Shown in pieces: positions 1-7,638 of a DNA stretch of 35,810 nt. How positions within the stretch are numbered: position 1 is the first letter of the stretch; every line of letters begins with the position of its first letter. Origin of the DNA: an uncultured Bacteroidota bacterium (GTDB taxonomy: Bacteria; Bacteroidota; Bacteroidia; Bacteroidales; P3); the NCBI GenBank assembly GCA_900545215.1, contig UQXW01000018.1, positions 1 to 35,810 on the forward strand, in the 5' to 3' direction. Position numbers and translations under genes: made by a program. The notes below the pieces were generated by a model. That model made no database searches. It saw only the letters and a program-made list of their open reading frames with translations, and was not told the DNA's origin.

Positions 1-64
1 CGAACGCTCATGGTGTGTAACCGTGAGCTTTGTGCCGAAAGTACAAACCATATTCCGAAACAAA

Positions 65-1966
65 TCAATATGCTCTCTTATTGTTGCCTTCGTAGTAGTT
101 GATGAATGCTCTGTTTACCACTTTGTTCCCGCCCGGAGTGGGATAATTGCCGGTGAAGTACCAATCGCCCGTATGTGCAGGGCAGGCTTTGTGGAGGGAT
201 TCTATGGTGTTATAGACCACCTCGGTCTTTGCGTTTATGTTGTCAGGGGTTACCAATTCCGTTATCTTGCCGGAGATTTGCTCATCGGTGAAAGGTGCGT
301 ATATTTCTTTTACGTAGTTCACTATTTCCTCTTTCGGCTTGTTTTCCTGTGCTTTGGACTTGTGGTAAACCTCATCTATAAGTCCTGCCTGACCGTTTTC
401 TTTCAGCAAGGCTATGGCTGCGTTGAAGGCAATGAAGTCTCCCAATCGCGACATGTCTATTCCATAGCAATCGGGGTAGCGTATCTGCGGTGCGGATGAG
501 GCGATGACTATTTTCTTGGGACCGAGGCGGTCGAGTATTCGCACTATGGATTGTTTCAAAGTGGTTCCTCGCACTATGCTGTCGTCTATCACAACCAAGT
601 TATCGACATATTCTCTCACTTGTCCGTAGGTTACGTCATATACATGGGCGACCATGTCATCGCGTTCGCTGTCTTGGGTGATGAAAGTACGGAGTTTCAC
701 GTCCTTAACCGCTATATACTCACGACGAGGGTGCAGAGTGAAGATTTCTTTCAGCTTTTCCTCGTCGAGATTATCCTTATTGGCGAGTATGCTTTTTATT
801 TTCTGTTGGTTGGCATAGTCGGTGAATGCTTCTGCCATGCCCTGAAAGGCTACCGAAGCGGTGTTGGGAATATATGAAATGACGGTATTCTTTATGTCGT
901 AGTCTATTGCCTGCAATACTCTCGGGCAGATAAGTTTACCAAGGGCTTTTCTCTCTTCGTATATGTCCGCATCGGTTCCGCGGGAGAAGTAAATACGTTC
1001 AAAGGAGCATTTGGCAGGCTTTTGGACGGCTTGTTTGATTCGGCTGATGGAGATTTTGCCGTTGCGTTTTATGATGATGGCACAGCCGGGTTCCAATTCC
1101 TTTACTTCGGTCAAAGGAACATTGAATGTTGTCATTATGGCAGGACGCTCCGAGGCTACAACGGCTATTTCATCGTTGCAATAATAGAAGCAAGGTCTTA
1201 TTCCGTTTTCGTCTCTAAGCACAAAGGCGTCGCCATGTCCTATCAAGCCTGCCATAACATAGCCTCCGTCCCATTTCTTTGCGGCGGAAGAGAGTATGGT
1301 TTCTATGTCGAGGTTCTCCGCTATACGCTCGGAGATTTCTATATTGGTCAATCCCTGCTGTTTGTATTGCTTGAAAAGCGTCTCGACTTCTCTATCGAGG
1401 AACTTTCCTATCTTTTCGAGAACTATTGCGGTGTCTGCAACTTTCACGGGGTGCTGTCCGAGCGATATAAGCTTGTCCAACATCTCGTCTATGTTGGTAA
1501 GGTTGAAATTTCCTGCCAAGACGAGGTTGCGGGTCTTCCAGTTGTTCTCCCTCAAAAAGGGGTGAAGATTTTCCAATTCGTTTTTGCCGAAAGTGCCGTA
1601 GCGTAAGTGGCCGAGGAAAAGCTCTCCTGTGAAACGGGCGTTGTGTTCCAACCAGTTGATGTCCTCTGCCTTTTCCGGTTCTTCCTTTTGCAGAAGTCTC
1701 ATATCCTTGAAGGCTTCGGCAAAGATGTCTTGTATTGGTTTGGAACTGTTGCTCTTCGTAATGTTTATGTATTGCTCGCCGGGCTTTGTGTCGAATTTGA
1801 CGTTCGCAAGCCCTGCTCCGTCCTGCCCTCTGTTATGCTGTTTCTCCATAAGCAGGTACATGCGGTTCAAAGCCCACGCATTGCCGTATTTTTCCTGATA
1901 ATATTCCAATGGTTTGAGCAATCGCAACATTGCGATGCCGCATTCATGTTTTATTTGTTCGCTCAT
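65..1966 (-). CDS. purF: PurF-like glutamine amidophosphoribosyltransferase, long Bacteroidota form
   Basis: This 633-residue protein has the two domains of glutamine PRPP amidotransferase, which makes 5-phosphoribosylamine in the first committed step of purine synthesis. The N-terminal Ntn-hydrolase domain has Cys9 in HECGI, preceded by an eight-residue leader ending in Glu, which suggests that processing exposes the nucleophile. RGQDGAGL (46-53) and GHLRYGTFG (119-127) are further glutaminase motifs. The phosphoribosyltransferase domain has the PRPP loop VVIDDSIVRGTT at 458-469. Classical PurF has about 470-510 residues; this form carries additional segments, including one around 380-415. 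From memory, Bacteroidota often carry such a long paralogue beside a normal PurF, so it may not be the only copy or may have a specialised role. It lies downstream of nadE with a 68-base gap, probably in the recA-nadE transcript. Family is certain, exact role less so. Confidence 0.88.
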   Translation of the reverse strand: MSEQIKHECGIAMLRLLKPLEYYQEKYGNAWALNRMYLLMEKQHNRGQDGAGLANVKFDTKPGEQYINITKSNSSKPIQDIFAEAFKDMRLLQKEEPEKAEDINWLEHNARFTGELFLGHLRYGTFGKNELENLHPFLRENNWKTRNLVLAGNFNLTNIDEMLDKLISLGQHPVKVADTAIVLEKIGKFLDREVETLFKQYKQQGLTNIEISERIAENLDIETILSSAAKKWDGGYVMAGLIGHGDAFVLRDENGIRPCFYYCNDEIAVVASERPAIMTTFNVPLTEVKELEPGCAIIIKRNGKISISRIKQAVQKPAKCSFERIYFSRGTDADIYEERKALGKLICPRVLQAIDYDIKNTVISYIPNTASVAFQGMAEAFTDYANQQKIKSILANKDNLDEEKLKEIFTLHPRREYIAVKDVKLRTFITQDSERDDMVAHVYDVTYGQVREYVDNLVVIDDSIVRGTTLKQSIVRILDRLGPKKIVIASSAPQIRYPDCYGIDMSRLGDFIAFNAAIALLKENGQAGLIDEVYHKSKAQENKPKEEIVNYVKEIYAPFTDEQISGKITELVTPDNINAKTEVVYNTIESLHKACPAHTGDWYFTGNYPTPGGNKVVNRAFINYYEGNNKRAY

Positions 1967-2034
1967 TTGCGTTGTTTATTTGTTCGGGTGAATTATTGCG
2001 TTTATTCGCTTGGTTGTTTTCTCTCTTGGCTTTA

Positions 2035-3570
2035 TCACGAGATGGGAACGCTTCTGTCGATTCCGAATGTGCAGGAAGTCATCTTCAATGACGGAGCTGC
2101 CTGTCGGCGTTTCCATTCGTTTATTCTTACCAATCGGAGAACCTTATCGACAACGACTGCATCGAAGCCTTGCGATATTATCTCTTCCCTGCCCTTACGT
2201 TGCTCCAAATGTCGGTATAGGATTTTGTCGAGTACGTCATATTCCGGCAAACTGTCACTATCCTTCTGGTCGGGTCGCAATTCGGCTGACGGAGCCTTGG
2301 TTATGGAATTTTCGGGTATCACTTCGCCATTACGGTTTATCCAACGGGCGAGTTCCCACACCTCTGTCTTGTACATATCGCCTATTGCACCTATTCCTCC
2401 CGAAGTATCGCCGTAAAGAGTGCCGTATCCGACGGCGGCTTCGCTCTTATTGGAGGTATTCAAAAGGGCTGCTCCTATTTTGTTTGCAACAGCCATGAGA
2501 ATGCAACAGCGTATGCGTGATTGCAGGTTCTCTTCCGCCAATCCGAAAGGCAATCCTGCGAATACGGGTTGCACTGCGGCAAGGATTGAAGTGAAGCTTT
2601 CTTTTATCGGAATGATGTGATATTTCATTTGAATGTTCTCCGCACTTGCCACTGCGTCGGTTACGCTGTGCGAAGTGGAGTATTCGCTCGGCATAAGTAC
2701 GCCTAAGACGTTGTCTTTTCCCAAGGCATGAACGGCAAGTACCGCAACCAATGCGGAATCTATGCCTCCGGACAAGCCTATCACGGCTTTACCGATATTG
2801 TTCTTCTCAAAATAGTCGCGAATGCCTGTAACGGCTGCTCCGTATAGTTGTTCGGGCTTTGAGGTGTGCCGTTGCGGAACGGCATGCAGGGCTTCGGATT
2901 CCATCACTTTTGTTTCAGGCTCGAATAAAGGGTATTGCTCTGCAATTTCTCCGCTTGGCAGGACAACAAGACTGCCGCCGCCGAATATATATCTGCCTTC
3001 CGCTCCGCATCTGTTCAGAAAAGCGAGAGGACAGGCGAGCTTTGCAGACATTCTTTGCAGGTGTTGCAATATTTTTTCCTGCTTTCCGATTTCAAAGGCT
3101 TCATTCGATAAGCATATAACGAGGTCTGCTTTTGCCGAACTGCCGACAAAGTCTTCCAAATCGGCAAGAAAACCGAATGCTATCGTTTTCCCCTTGTATC
3201 GTATCTGTTTAATGCCTTGTCCTTTGGCAAATCCGTTATCGAAATTTCCAAGATTGCGTTTGGTGGAAAGGGCTTTTAATTCTCCGTTTTCGACAAAGGC
3301 AAGAGCATTGTACTTTTTCCCTTCCTGTATTAAGGGCAAACCGACCATAAAGTCCCTTTTCGCCGTGCATAGTTCCTTTATCTGCTTTGCCGAATTGTTG
3401 AAAACCTCATCGTATGCCGTCAATCCGTAAAGCGGTGAGCCTGATAAGGACAATTCGGGAAAGAGAAGCAAAGTATCCTTGTCCGTTTTCTCGAATGCTT
3501 CCTTTATCAAGGCTGCATTATAGTCGAATTTGTTCGTCCTCGGGTTTATTTGAGAAAGTGCTATCTTCAT
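2035..3570 (-). CDS. nadE: NAD+ synthetase with degenerate glutaminase domain
   Basis: The protein amidates nicotinic acid adenine dinucleotide to NAD+, the last step of NAD synthesis. The ATP-pyrophosphatase domain in the C-terminal half is intact, with SGGIDSA at about residues 267-273 and the later NTSNKSE and GDTSGG motifs. The N-terminal half is a nitrilase-fold (CN-hydrolase) domain that normally supplies ammonia from glutamine. Its Glu (FPELSLSG, residue 39) and Lys (TKRNLGN, residue 104) are present. The segment that normally reads like GVxICED is here AFGFLADLED, so the nucleophilic Cys appears to be replaced, with Leu135 at its place. The enzyme may therefore use free ammonia. The ATG at 3570 is preferred over an upstream in-frame TTG at 3603 because the family begins MKIALSQINP. 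It gives 511 residues. Confidence 0.93.
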   Translation of the reverse strand: MKIALSQINPRTNKFDYNAALIKEAFEKTDKDTLLLFPELSLSGSPLYGLTAYDEVFNNSAKQIKELCTAKRDFMVGLPLIQEGKKYNALAFVENGELKALSTKRNLGNFDNGFAKGQGIKQIRYKGKTIAFGFLADLEDFVGSSAKADLVICLSNEAFEIGKQEKILQHLQRMSAKLACPLAFLNRCGAEGRYIFGGGSLVVLPSGEIAEQYPLFEPETKVMESEALHAVPQRHTSKPEQLYGAAVTGIRDYFEKNNIGKAVIGLSGGIDSALVAVLAVHALGKDNVLGVLMPSEYSTSHSVTDAVASAENIQMKYHIIPIKESFTSILAAVQPVFAGLPFGLAEENLQSRIRCCILMAVANKIGAALLNTSNKSEAAVGYGTLYGDTSGGIGAIGDMYKTEVWELARWINRNGEVIPENSITKAPSAELRPDQKDSDSLPEYDVLDKILYRHLEQRKGREEIISQGFDAVVVDKVLRLVRINEWKRRQAAPSLKMTSCTFGIDRSVPIS

Positions 3571-3632
3571 TTGGCAAAAGATTGTGTCGAGTTTCTGTTG
3601 CAAAGATGTGTATTCATCAACTTCTTATGCTC

Positions 3633-4655
3633 CTATTCTTCTTCCCGTGTGAGGTATTCTTTTATTTGAGCGGCTATTTCCTCCTGCAATTCGGGATTAT
3701 CCGCCAACAGTTGTTTGACTGCTTCTCTTCCCTGACCGAGTTTGGTCTCTCCGTAGCTGAACCAAGAACCGCTTTTCTTTATTATGCCGGCATCTACTCC
3801 TATATCGACCATCTCTCCCATTTTGCTGATACCTTGACCGAACAACAAATCGAACTCTACTTGGCGAAAAGGAGGAGCGACTTTGTTCTTGACGATTTTA
3901 ACTCTCACTCTGTTGCCTATGTTAGTCTCTCCGTCTTTGATGGCTTGTATTCTCCGTATATCCAAACGAATAGAGGAATAGAACTTCAAGGCGTTTCCTC
4001 CCGTTGTCGTTTCGGGAGAACCGAACATGACGCCGATTTTGTCTCTCAACTGGTTGATGAAAATACAGCAACATTTGGTTTTGCTTATCGTGGCAGTCAT
4101 TTTTCTCAATGCCTGGCTCATAAGACGTGCATGAAGTCCCATTTTGCTGTCGCCCATTTCCCCGTCTATTTCGCTTTTCGGGGTGAGGGCTGCAACGGAG
4201 TCTATGACTATTATATCCACTGCACCGGAACTGATTAGGTTATCTGCTATTTCAAGGGCTTGTTCGCCGTTATCGGGCTGCGAAATGTAGAGATTATCGA
4301 CATCGACTCCCAATTTCTTTGCATAATTGCTGTCGAAAGCGTGTTCGGCATCTATGAAAGCAGCCAAGCCTCCGTTCTTCTGGCTTTCCGCTATGGCGTG
4401 TATCGCCAATGTAGTCTTACCTGAGGATTCGGGACCGTAAATTTCTATTATTCTTCCCTTGGGAAACCCGCCTACTCCCAAAGCGGCATCGAGTGCAATG
4501 GAACCTGTGGAAATCGTATCCATTTCTTCCACGGCTCTATCGCCCAATTTCATTATCGAACCCTTACCGTAGTTCTTCTCTATCTTTGAAATCGCAGCTT
4601 GAAGTACTTTCAACTTTTCCGATTTCTCGGCTGCGAGGTCTTGTTCTTTTGCCAT
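3633..4655 (-). CDS. recA: Recombinase RecA
   Basis: RecA forms filaments on single-stranded DNA, drives strand exchange in recombinational repair, and stimulates LexA-type repressor cleavage where present. The 340-residue length is normal. Walker A GPESSGKTT lies at residues 74-82, a Walker B strand IIVIDSVAAL near 150, and the loop-2 region FINQLRDKIGVMFG and GGNALKFYSSIR follow. The start MAKEQDLAAEK leads into the family's KLKVLQAAISKIEKNYGKG. It is first in the minus-strand series recA-nadE-purF, 62 bases before nadE. A -7 box TACCTTTG lies 31 bases upstream. No SOS-box consensus was recognised, but the Bacteroidota LexA site is not one I can call with confidence. Confidence 0.98.
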   Translation of the reverse strand: MAKEQDLAAEKSEKLKVLQAAISKIEKNYGKGSIMKLGDRAVEEMDTISTGSIALDAALGVGGFPKGRIIEIYGPESSGKTTLAIHAIAESQKNGGLAAFIDAEHAFDSNYAKKLGVDVDNLYISQPDNGEQALEIADNLISSGAVDIIVIDSVAALTPKSEIDGEMGDSKMGLHARLMSQALRKMTATISKTKCCCIFINQLRDKIGVMFGSPETTTGGNALKFYSSIRLDIRRIQAIKDGETNIGNRVRVKIVKNKVAPPFRQVEFDLLFGQGISKMGEMVDIGVDAGIIKKSGSWFSYGETKLGQGREAVKQLLADNPELQEEIAAQIKEYLTREEE

Positions 4656-4685
4656 AAACTTCTCTTGTGTTTGAAATTATAGCCA

Positions 4686-4717
4686 CAAAGGTAAGAAAAA
4701 AAATCGGCATGGTGAAA
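4686..4717 (-). promoter_or_regulatory. Probable recA promoter
   Basis: On the minus strand the sequence TACCTTTG (plus-strand 4686-4693) matches the Bacteroidota -7 consensus TAnnTTTG. A TTTC at plus-strand 4714-4717 is a weak -33 candidate with a 20-base spacer. It is positioned for a short leader before the recA ATG at 4655. Confidence 0.6.
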
Positions 4718-4738
4718 GGCCGTGTCGAACGCCTGTTT

Positions 4739-4754
4739 TGTTTCACGTGAGAAA
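4739..4754 (+). promoter_or_regulatory. parS-like site 1 (ParB binding)
   Basis: The 16 bases TGTTTCACGTGAGAAA match the general parS consensus TGTTTCACGTGAAACA at 14 positions. The site is intergenic, between recA and the thioredoxin lipoprotein. Two further sites in the window share the same 11-base core. Binding by ParB is inferred from the match only. Confidence 0.4.
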
Positions 4755-4847
4755 GCTATCTATCTATCTGGAATGCACACGTTTGAACCGGATAAAGCCT
4801 TTCATTTTCCGGATACGGAGAAACCGTAATTCGGATTGAAGGATTAG

Positions 4848-5339
4848 TTACTTCAAAAGCATATTATCTATCACCGCTTTCAAATCGGGCTTGGACATCA
4901 AGCCCGAAGCAACTCTCACCTCGCCTTTTGCGGATATGAAGAAGAGAGTAGGAATGCTGCTTATGCCGTATCGGGTTGCCAACTGCTTTTCGGAATCCAC
5001 ATCGACTTTGAAGAATTCCGCCTTGTCTTTATATTCCTCTGCCAATTCTTCGATTATGGGCGATAAGACTTTACAAGGCCCGCACCAAACGGCATAGAAA
5101 TCGATTATGACAGGCTTTCCTCCATTGTAAGCAAAAGAACGGGTGGATATATCATAGTTCCCGAATTTCTTGTCGAACTCTTGTTCGCTCAAATGCGGGA
5201 CTTGTTCAACAGAATCATCAATTTGTCGTTTGCTTACGGTTTTTCCTCCACAGGCAACAAAGAGAATAGCAACGACAAATACCGTTGAAATTCGTTGAAA
5301 CGCCGTTTTGAGAGAGATTTTTCTGCTTATCGTTTTCAT
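4848..5339 (-). CDS. Thioredoxin-fold lipoprotein
   Basis: This 163-residue protein is probably a membrane-anchored periplasmic thiol-disulfide oxidoreductase. Residues 1-29 form a signal peptide with a positively charged start, a hydrophobic core, and the lipobox LFVAC, so Cys30 would be lipidated. A full thioredoxin domain follows, with WCGPC at 85-89, the VDVD strand, and the cis-proline motif IPTLFF. After the anchor is a linker of about 35 polar residues. The CGPC active site is the thioredoxin type rather than the CPxC of TlpA or ResA. It stands alone between cerR and recA with a repeat element directly upstream, so it may have its own promoter, which I could not identify. The substrate is unknown. 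Confidence 0.9.
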   Translation of the reverse strand: MKTISRKISLKTAFQRISTVFVVAILFVACGGKTVSKRQIDDSVEQVPHLSEQEFDKKFGNYDISTRSFAYNGGKPVIIDFYAVWCGPCKVLSPIIEELAEEYKDKAEFFKVDVDSEKQLATRYGISSIPTLFFISAKGEVRVASGLMSKPDLKAVIDNMLLK

Positions 5340-5362
5340 AAATCAAAGAAACATTTTTGCCG

Positions 5363-5436
5363 AACGCCGTTCCGCCGGAATGAAACGCCGAAAGAAAAAA
5401 TTATTACGCCGTTTTATTTTCGTGAAACGGCGTTCT
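5363..5436. repeat. 21-base-period intergenic repeat, copy 1
   Basis: CGCCG or its complement CGGCG occurs at 5365, 5386, 5407 and 5428, exactly 21 bases apart. The outermost blocks are inverted: GAACGCCGTT at the left matches AACGGCGTTC at the right. An extra palindrome TTCCGCCGGAA lies at 5371-5381. Read on the minus strand in one frame it gives RRFTKIK, RRNNFFF and RRFIPAE. It lies between the 3' end of cerR and the 5' end of the thioredoxin lipoprotein. Confidence 0.8.
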
Positions 5437-5508
5437 ATTACAACATTCTCGGGATTTACCTTATCGGTGGTTGAAAACATTTGATAATCAATAAGAAACA
5501 ATGTATTT

Positions 5509-6492
5509 TTACAACCATTTCTCCTGTTTGTACCAAGCAATGGTTTCTTCTACTCCTTTTTGCAAATCGTATTTCGGGTCGAAGTCCAAATCTTTCTTCA
5601 AATCCTCTATGTCGCATTCCCAATTCCTTGCGGCAAGAATGGCAAATTTATCGTTGTTCAAGGTGAATTGTTTGCCTATCATGCGACCGAAGGAGTCCAA
5701 GAAAGCCGAAATCCATCTCACTATGAAGAGAGGAAACTTCAATTTCAAGGTTCGCTTGTGCAGAACCTGCTTCGTTATCGCTGCAAACTCGGAATCCAAA
5801 TACATTTTGCCGTCGCTGACGAAGTAAGTTTTACCCGATACCTCGCTTTCAAAGGCTTTGAGACATACTTCGACCAAATCTTTGGAATAAATGAAAGTCA
5901 GATGTTGCGGAACGAAACCAAGGTATGGTTCTATGTGATTATCAATGGTTTGAAAGAAGACAAAGTAATCTGTTTCACGTGGACCATAGACTCCGGTCGG
6001 ACGAAAAATGACATATTTGCCTTTGAAAGAGGAATTGATGTAGTTCTCGGCTTTCAATTTCGACTTTCCGTATGCCGTATTCGGTTTATTTTCGTCCGAA
6101 GTCTTGGCTTTGGTAAAATGAACTTCCTCTCCGGGACCATGAGCCGCAAAGGAAGAAAGATATATGAGTTTTGTCTTTTGCGGATCTATCGCATCGACAA
6201 GGTTTTTCGTCAAATCGAAATTCACCTTTTCAAAATCGTCCAAATGCTTTGCCTTGGTCAGACCTGCAAAATGGAAAATGCAATCGAAGTTTTCCTCGGA
6301 TAACTGTTGCTTCAGCTTCTCCGGCGAAGAGAATGCAACATCTATGAATTTTATTCTCGAATCCTGTAAATACTTTCGGTCGGAAGTTTCTCTGACACCT
6401 GCATAGACTTCATACGTACCTGCTTCAAGCAATCTGTCAATAAGCGTGCTTCCTATAAATCCGCTTGCCCCTGTTACCAAAACTTTCTTCAT
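5509..6492 (-). CDS. Epimerase-type ceramide reductase (CerR-like)
   Basis: This 327-residue extended short-chain dehydrogenase has the nucleotide-binding motif GASGFIG at 8-14 and the catalytic YGKSK with Tyr141 and Lys145. Family alone would allow a nucleotide-sugar epimerase or a reductase. The context decides: it is 5 bases downstream of a GNAT-type gene and two genes downstream of serine palmitoyltransferase. The same trio makes ceramide in Caulobacter, where the epimerase-like CerR reduces the 3-keto group. I infer that this enzyme reduces a 3-oxo sphingoid intermediate. No signal peptide or clear membrane span is seen, so it is probably cytoplasmic or at the inner leaflet. It is the last gene of the operon. 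Confidence 0.8.
   Translation of the reverse strand: MKKVLVTGASGFIGSTLIDRLLEAGTYEVYAGVRETSDRKYLQDSRIKFIDVAFSSPEKLKQQLSEENFDCIFHFAGLTKAKHLDDFEKVNFDLTKNLVDAIDPQKTKLIYLSSFAAHGPGEEVHFTKAKTSDENKPNTAYGKSKLKAENYINSSFKGKYVIFRPTGVYGPRETDYFVFFQTIDNHIEPYLGFVPQHLTFIYSKDLVEVCLKAFESEVSGKTYFVSDGKMYLDSEFAAITKQVLHKRTLKLKFPLFIVRWISAFLDSFGRMIGKQFTLNNDKFAILAARNWECDIEDLKKDLDFDPKYDLQKGVEETIAWYKQEKWL
5971..5986 (+). promoter_or_regulatory. parS-like site 2, inside cerR
   Basis: The 16 bases TGTTTCACGTGGACCA match the parS consensus at 14 positions and share the 11-base core TGTTTCACGTG with sites at 4739 and 15149. It lies inside the reductase gene; parS sites inside genes are common in other bacteria. Confidence 0.35.
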
Positions 6493-6497
6493 CTCCC

Positions 6498-7625
6498 CTA
6501 CTCTATCGTTTTTATGTATGCTCTTCTTCTTATGGCTATGCGACTGTCATATTTCTTCCATATATTCGCCGCCTGATTGGTTTCCAACTGCGGATCTGCA
6601 ATAGCCATCTTGGAACCGAGTTTTATGTATTGTTTGTTCATCTCTGCATAATAGATGGAATGAATGCCTTTGTTTTGCCATTCAGGCTTCACTCCGTTGA
6701 GATAAAGGTCTATGTTCTCGAAATTTTTCAATGCTTTCAAGAGATGTATCCAACCGAAAGGGAAAAGTCTGCCCTTACACTTGCGGAGGGCATTGCTTAA
6801 CGAAGGCATGGAAATGCCGAATGCCACAACATCATCATTCTTATCGACAACCAGACAAATCAATCTTTTGTCCAAGAACGGGAAATACTGATTGATGTAA
6901 AACTCTTTTTGTTTGTCGTTAAGCGGAACATAACCGAACAAATCGGAAAAGGCATCGTTCAACGTATTGAACAATTTCAATCCGTATCTTTCGGCAAGCT
7001 GTTTCTTGCTCAGCCCTTGAACAGTTTTCAAATCATACTTGTCTTTTATCATCTCATTTATGCGATGAACCTTTTCAGGCACAGGCTGATTTGCGGGGAT
7101 TTGATATTGCACCCAATCGACTTCCTTGCGATATGAAAGCATGTCCATGTGCTTCGGATAATAGGAAGGATTATAATAACAAGCCATGGGACAATCCACA
7201 TCGAAGCCCTCGACTATCATTCCTTCCTTATCCATATCGGTAAAGCCCATAGGACCGACTATTTCTTCCATACCCTTGGATTTTCCCCACTCTGCAACGG
7301 CGTCAAGCAATATTTTGCACACTGCATTGTCGTCAACGAAATCGAACCAACCGAATCGAATTCTCTTTTCTTTCCAAATGGAATTGGATTTTGTATTGAT
7401 AATTCCGACTATTCTGCCTACCGCCTTGTCGCCTCTATATGCCATGAAAATCTTGTACTCGCAAAATTCCAAAGCAGGGTTTTTTCTCTTATCGAAAGTA
7501 GTTTTCTCATCGAGTATCAAAGGCGGCACCCACATCTTATCGTCTTTGAATAAGTCGTATGGGAATTGCAGAAAACGATGAAAGTCTTTTTTTGTGCTTA
7601 TTTCTCTTATGGTCAGTTCGTTCAT
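6498..7625 (-). CDS. GNAT-superfamily protein, probable bacterial ceramide synthase
   Basis: This 375-residue protein has the look of two linked GNAT-like parts. One is around residues 55-110 (YKIFMAYRGDKAVGRIVGII). The other is at the C-terminus (QNKGIHSIYYAEMNKQYIKLG and the following IADPQLETNQAANIWKK), which resembles the acetyl-CoA-binding helix region. Proteins of this type are usually annotated as hypothetical or N-acetyltransferase. The Caulobacter bacterial ceramide synthase bCerS, which N-acylates the sphingoid base, is a GNAT-like protein encoded near spt and cerR. Position between spt (13-base gap) and cerR (5-base gap) makes the same role likely here. Substrate order and acyl donor cannot be read from the sequence. 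Confidence 0.72.
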   Translation of the reverse strand: MNELTIREISTKKDFHRFLQFPYDLFKDDKMWVPPLILDEKTTFDKRKNPALEFCEYKIFMAYRGDKAVGRIVGIINTKSNSIWKEKRIRFGWFDFVDDNAVCKILLDAVAEWGKSKGMEEIVGPMGFTDMDKEGMIVEGFDVDCPMACYYNPSYYPKHMDMLSYRKEVDWVQYQIPANQPVPEKVHRINEMIKDKYDLKTVQGLSKKQLAERYGLKLFNTLNDAFSDLFGYVPLNDKQKEFYINQYFPFLDKRLICLVVDKNDDVVAFGISMPSLSNALRKCKGRLFPFGWIHLLKALKNFENIDLYLNGVKPEWQNKGIHSIYYAEMNKQYIKLGSKMAIADPQLETNQAANIWKKYDSRIAIRRRAYIKTIE

Positions 7626-7638
7626 TGCTTTTGATTTT

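Noticed and set aside
23..499. Plus-strand frames opposite purF, nadE and recA, up to about 270 codons
   Set aside because: They mirror well-supported minus-strand genes and have no recognisable domain.
4755..4770. Short CTAT tetranucleotide run before the thioredoxin gene's 3' side
   Set aside because: Only about three to four units, in a gap with no start codon to phase-vary, so it is likely chance.
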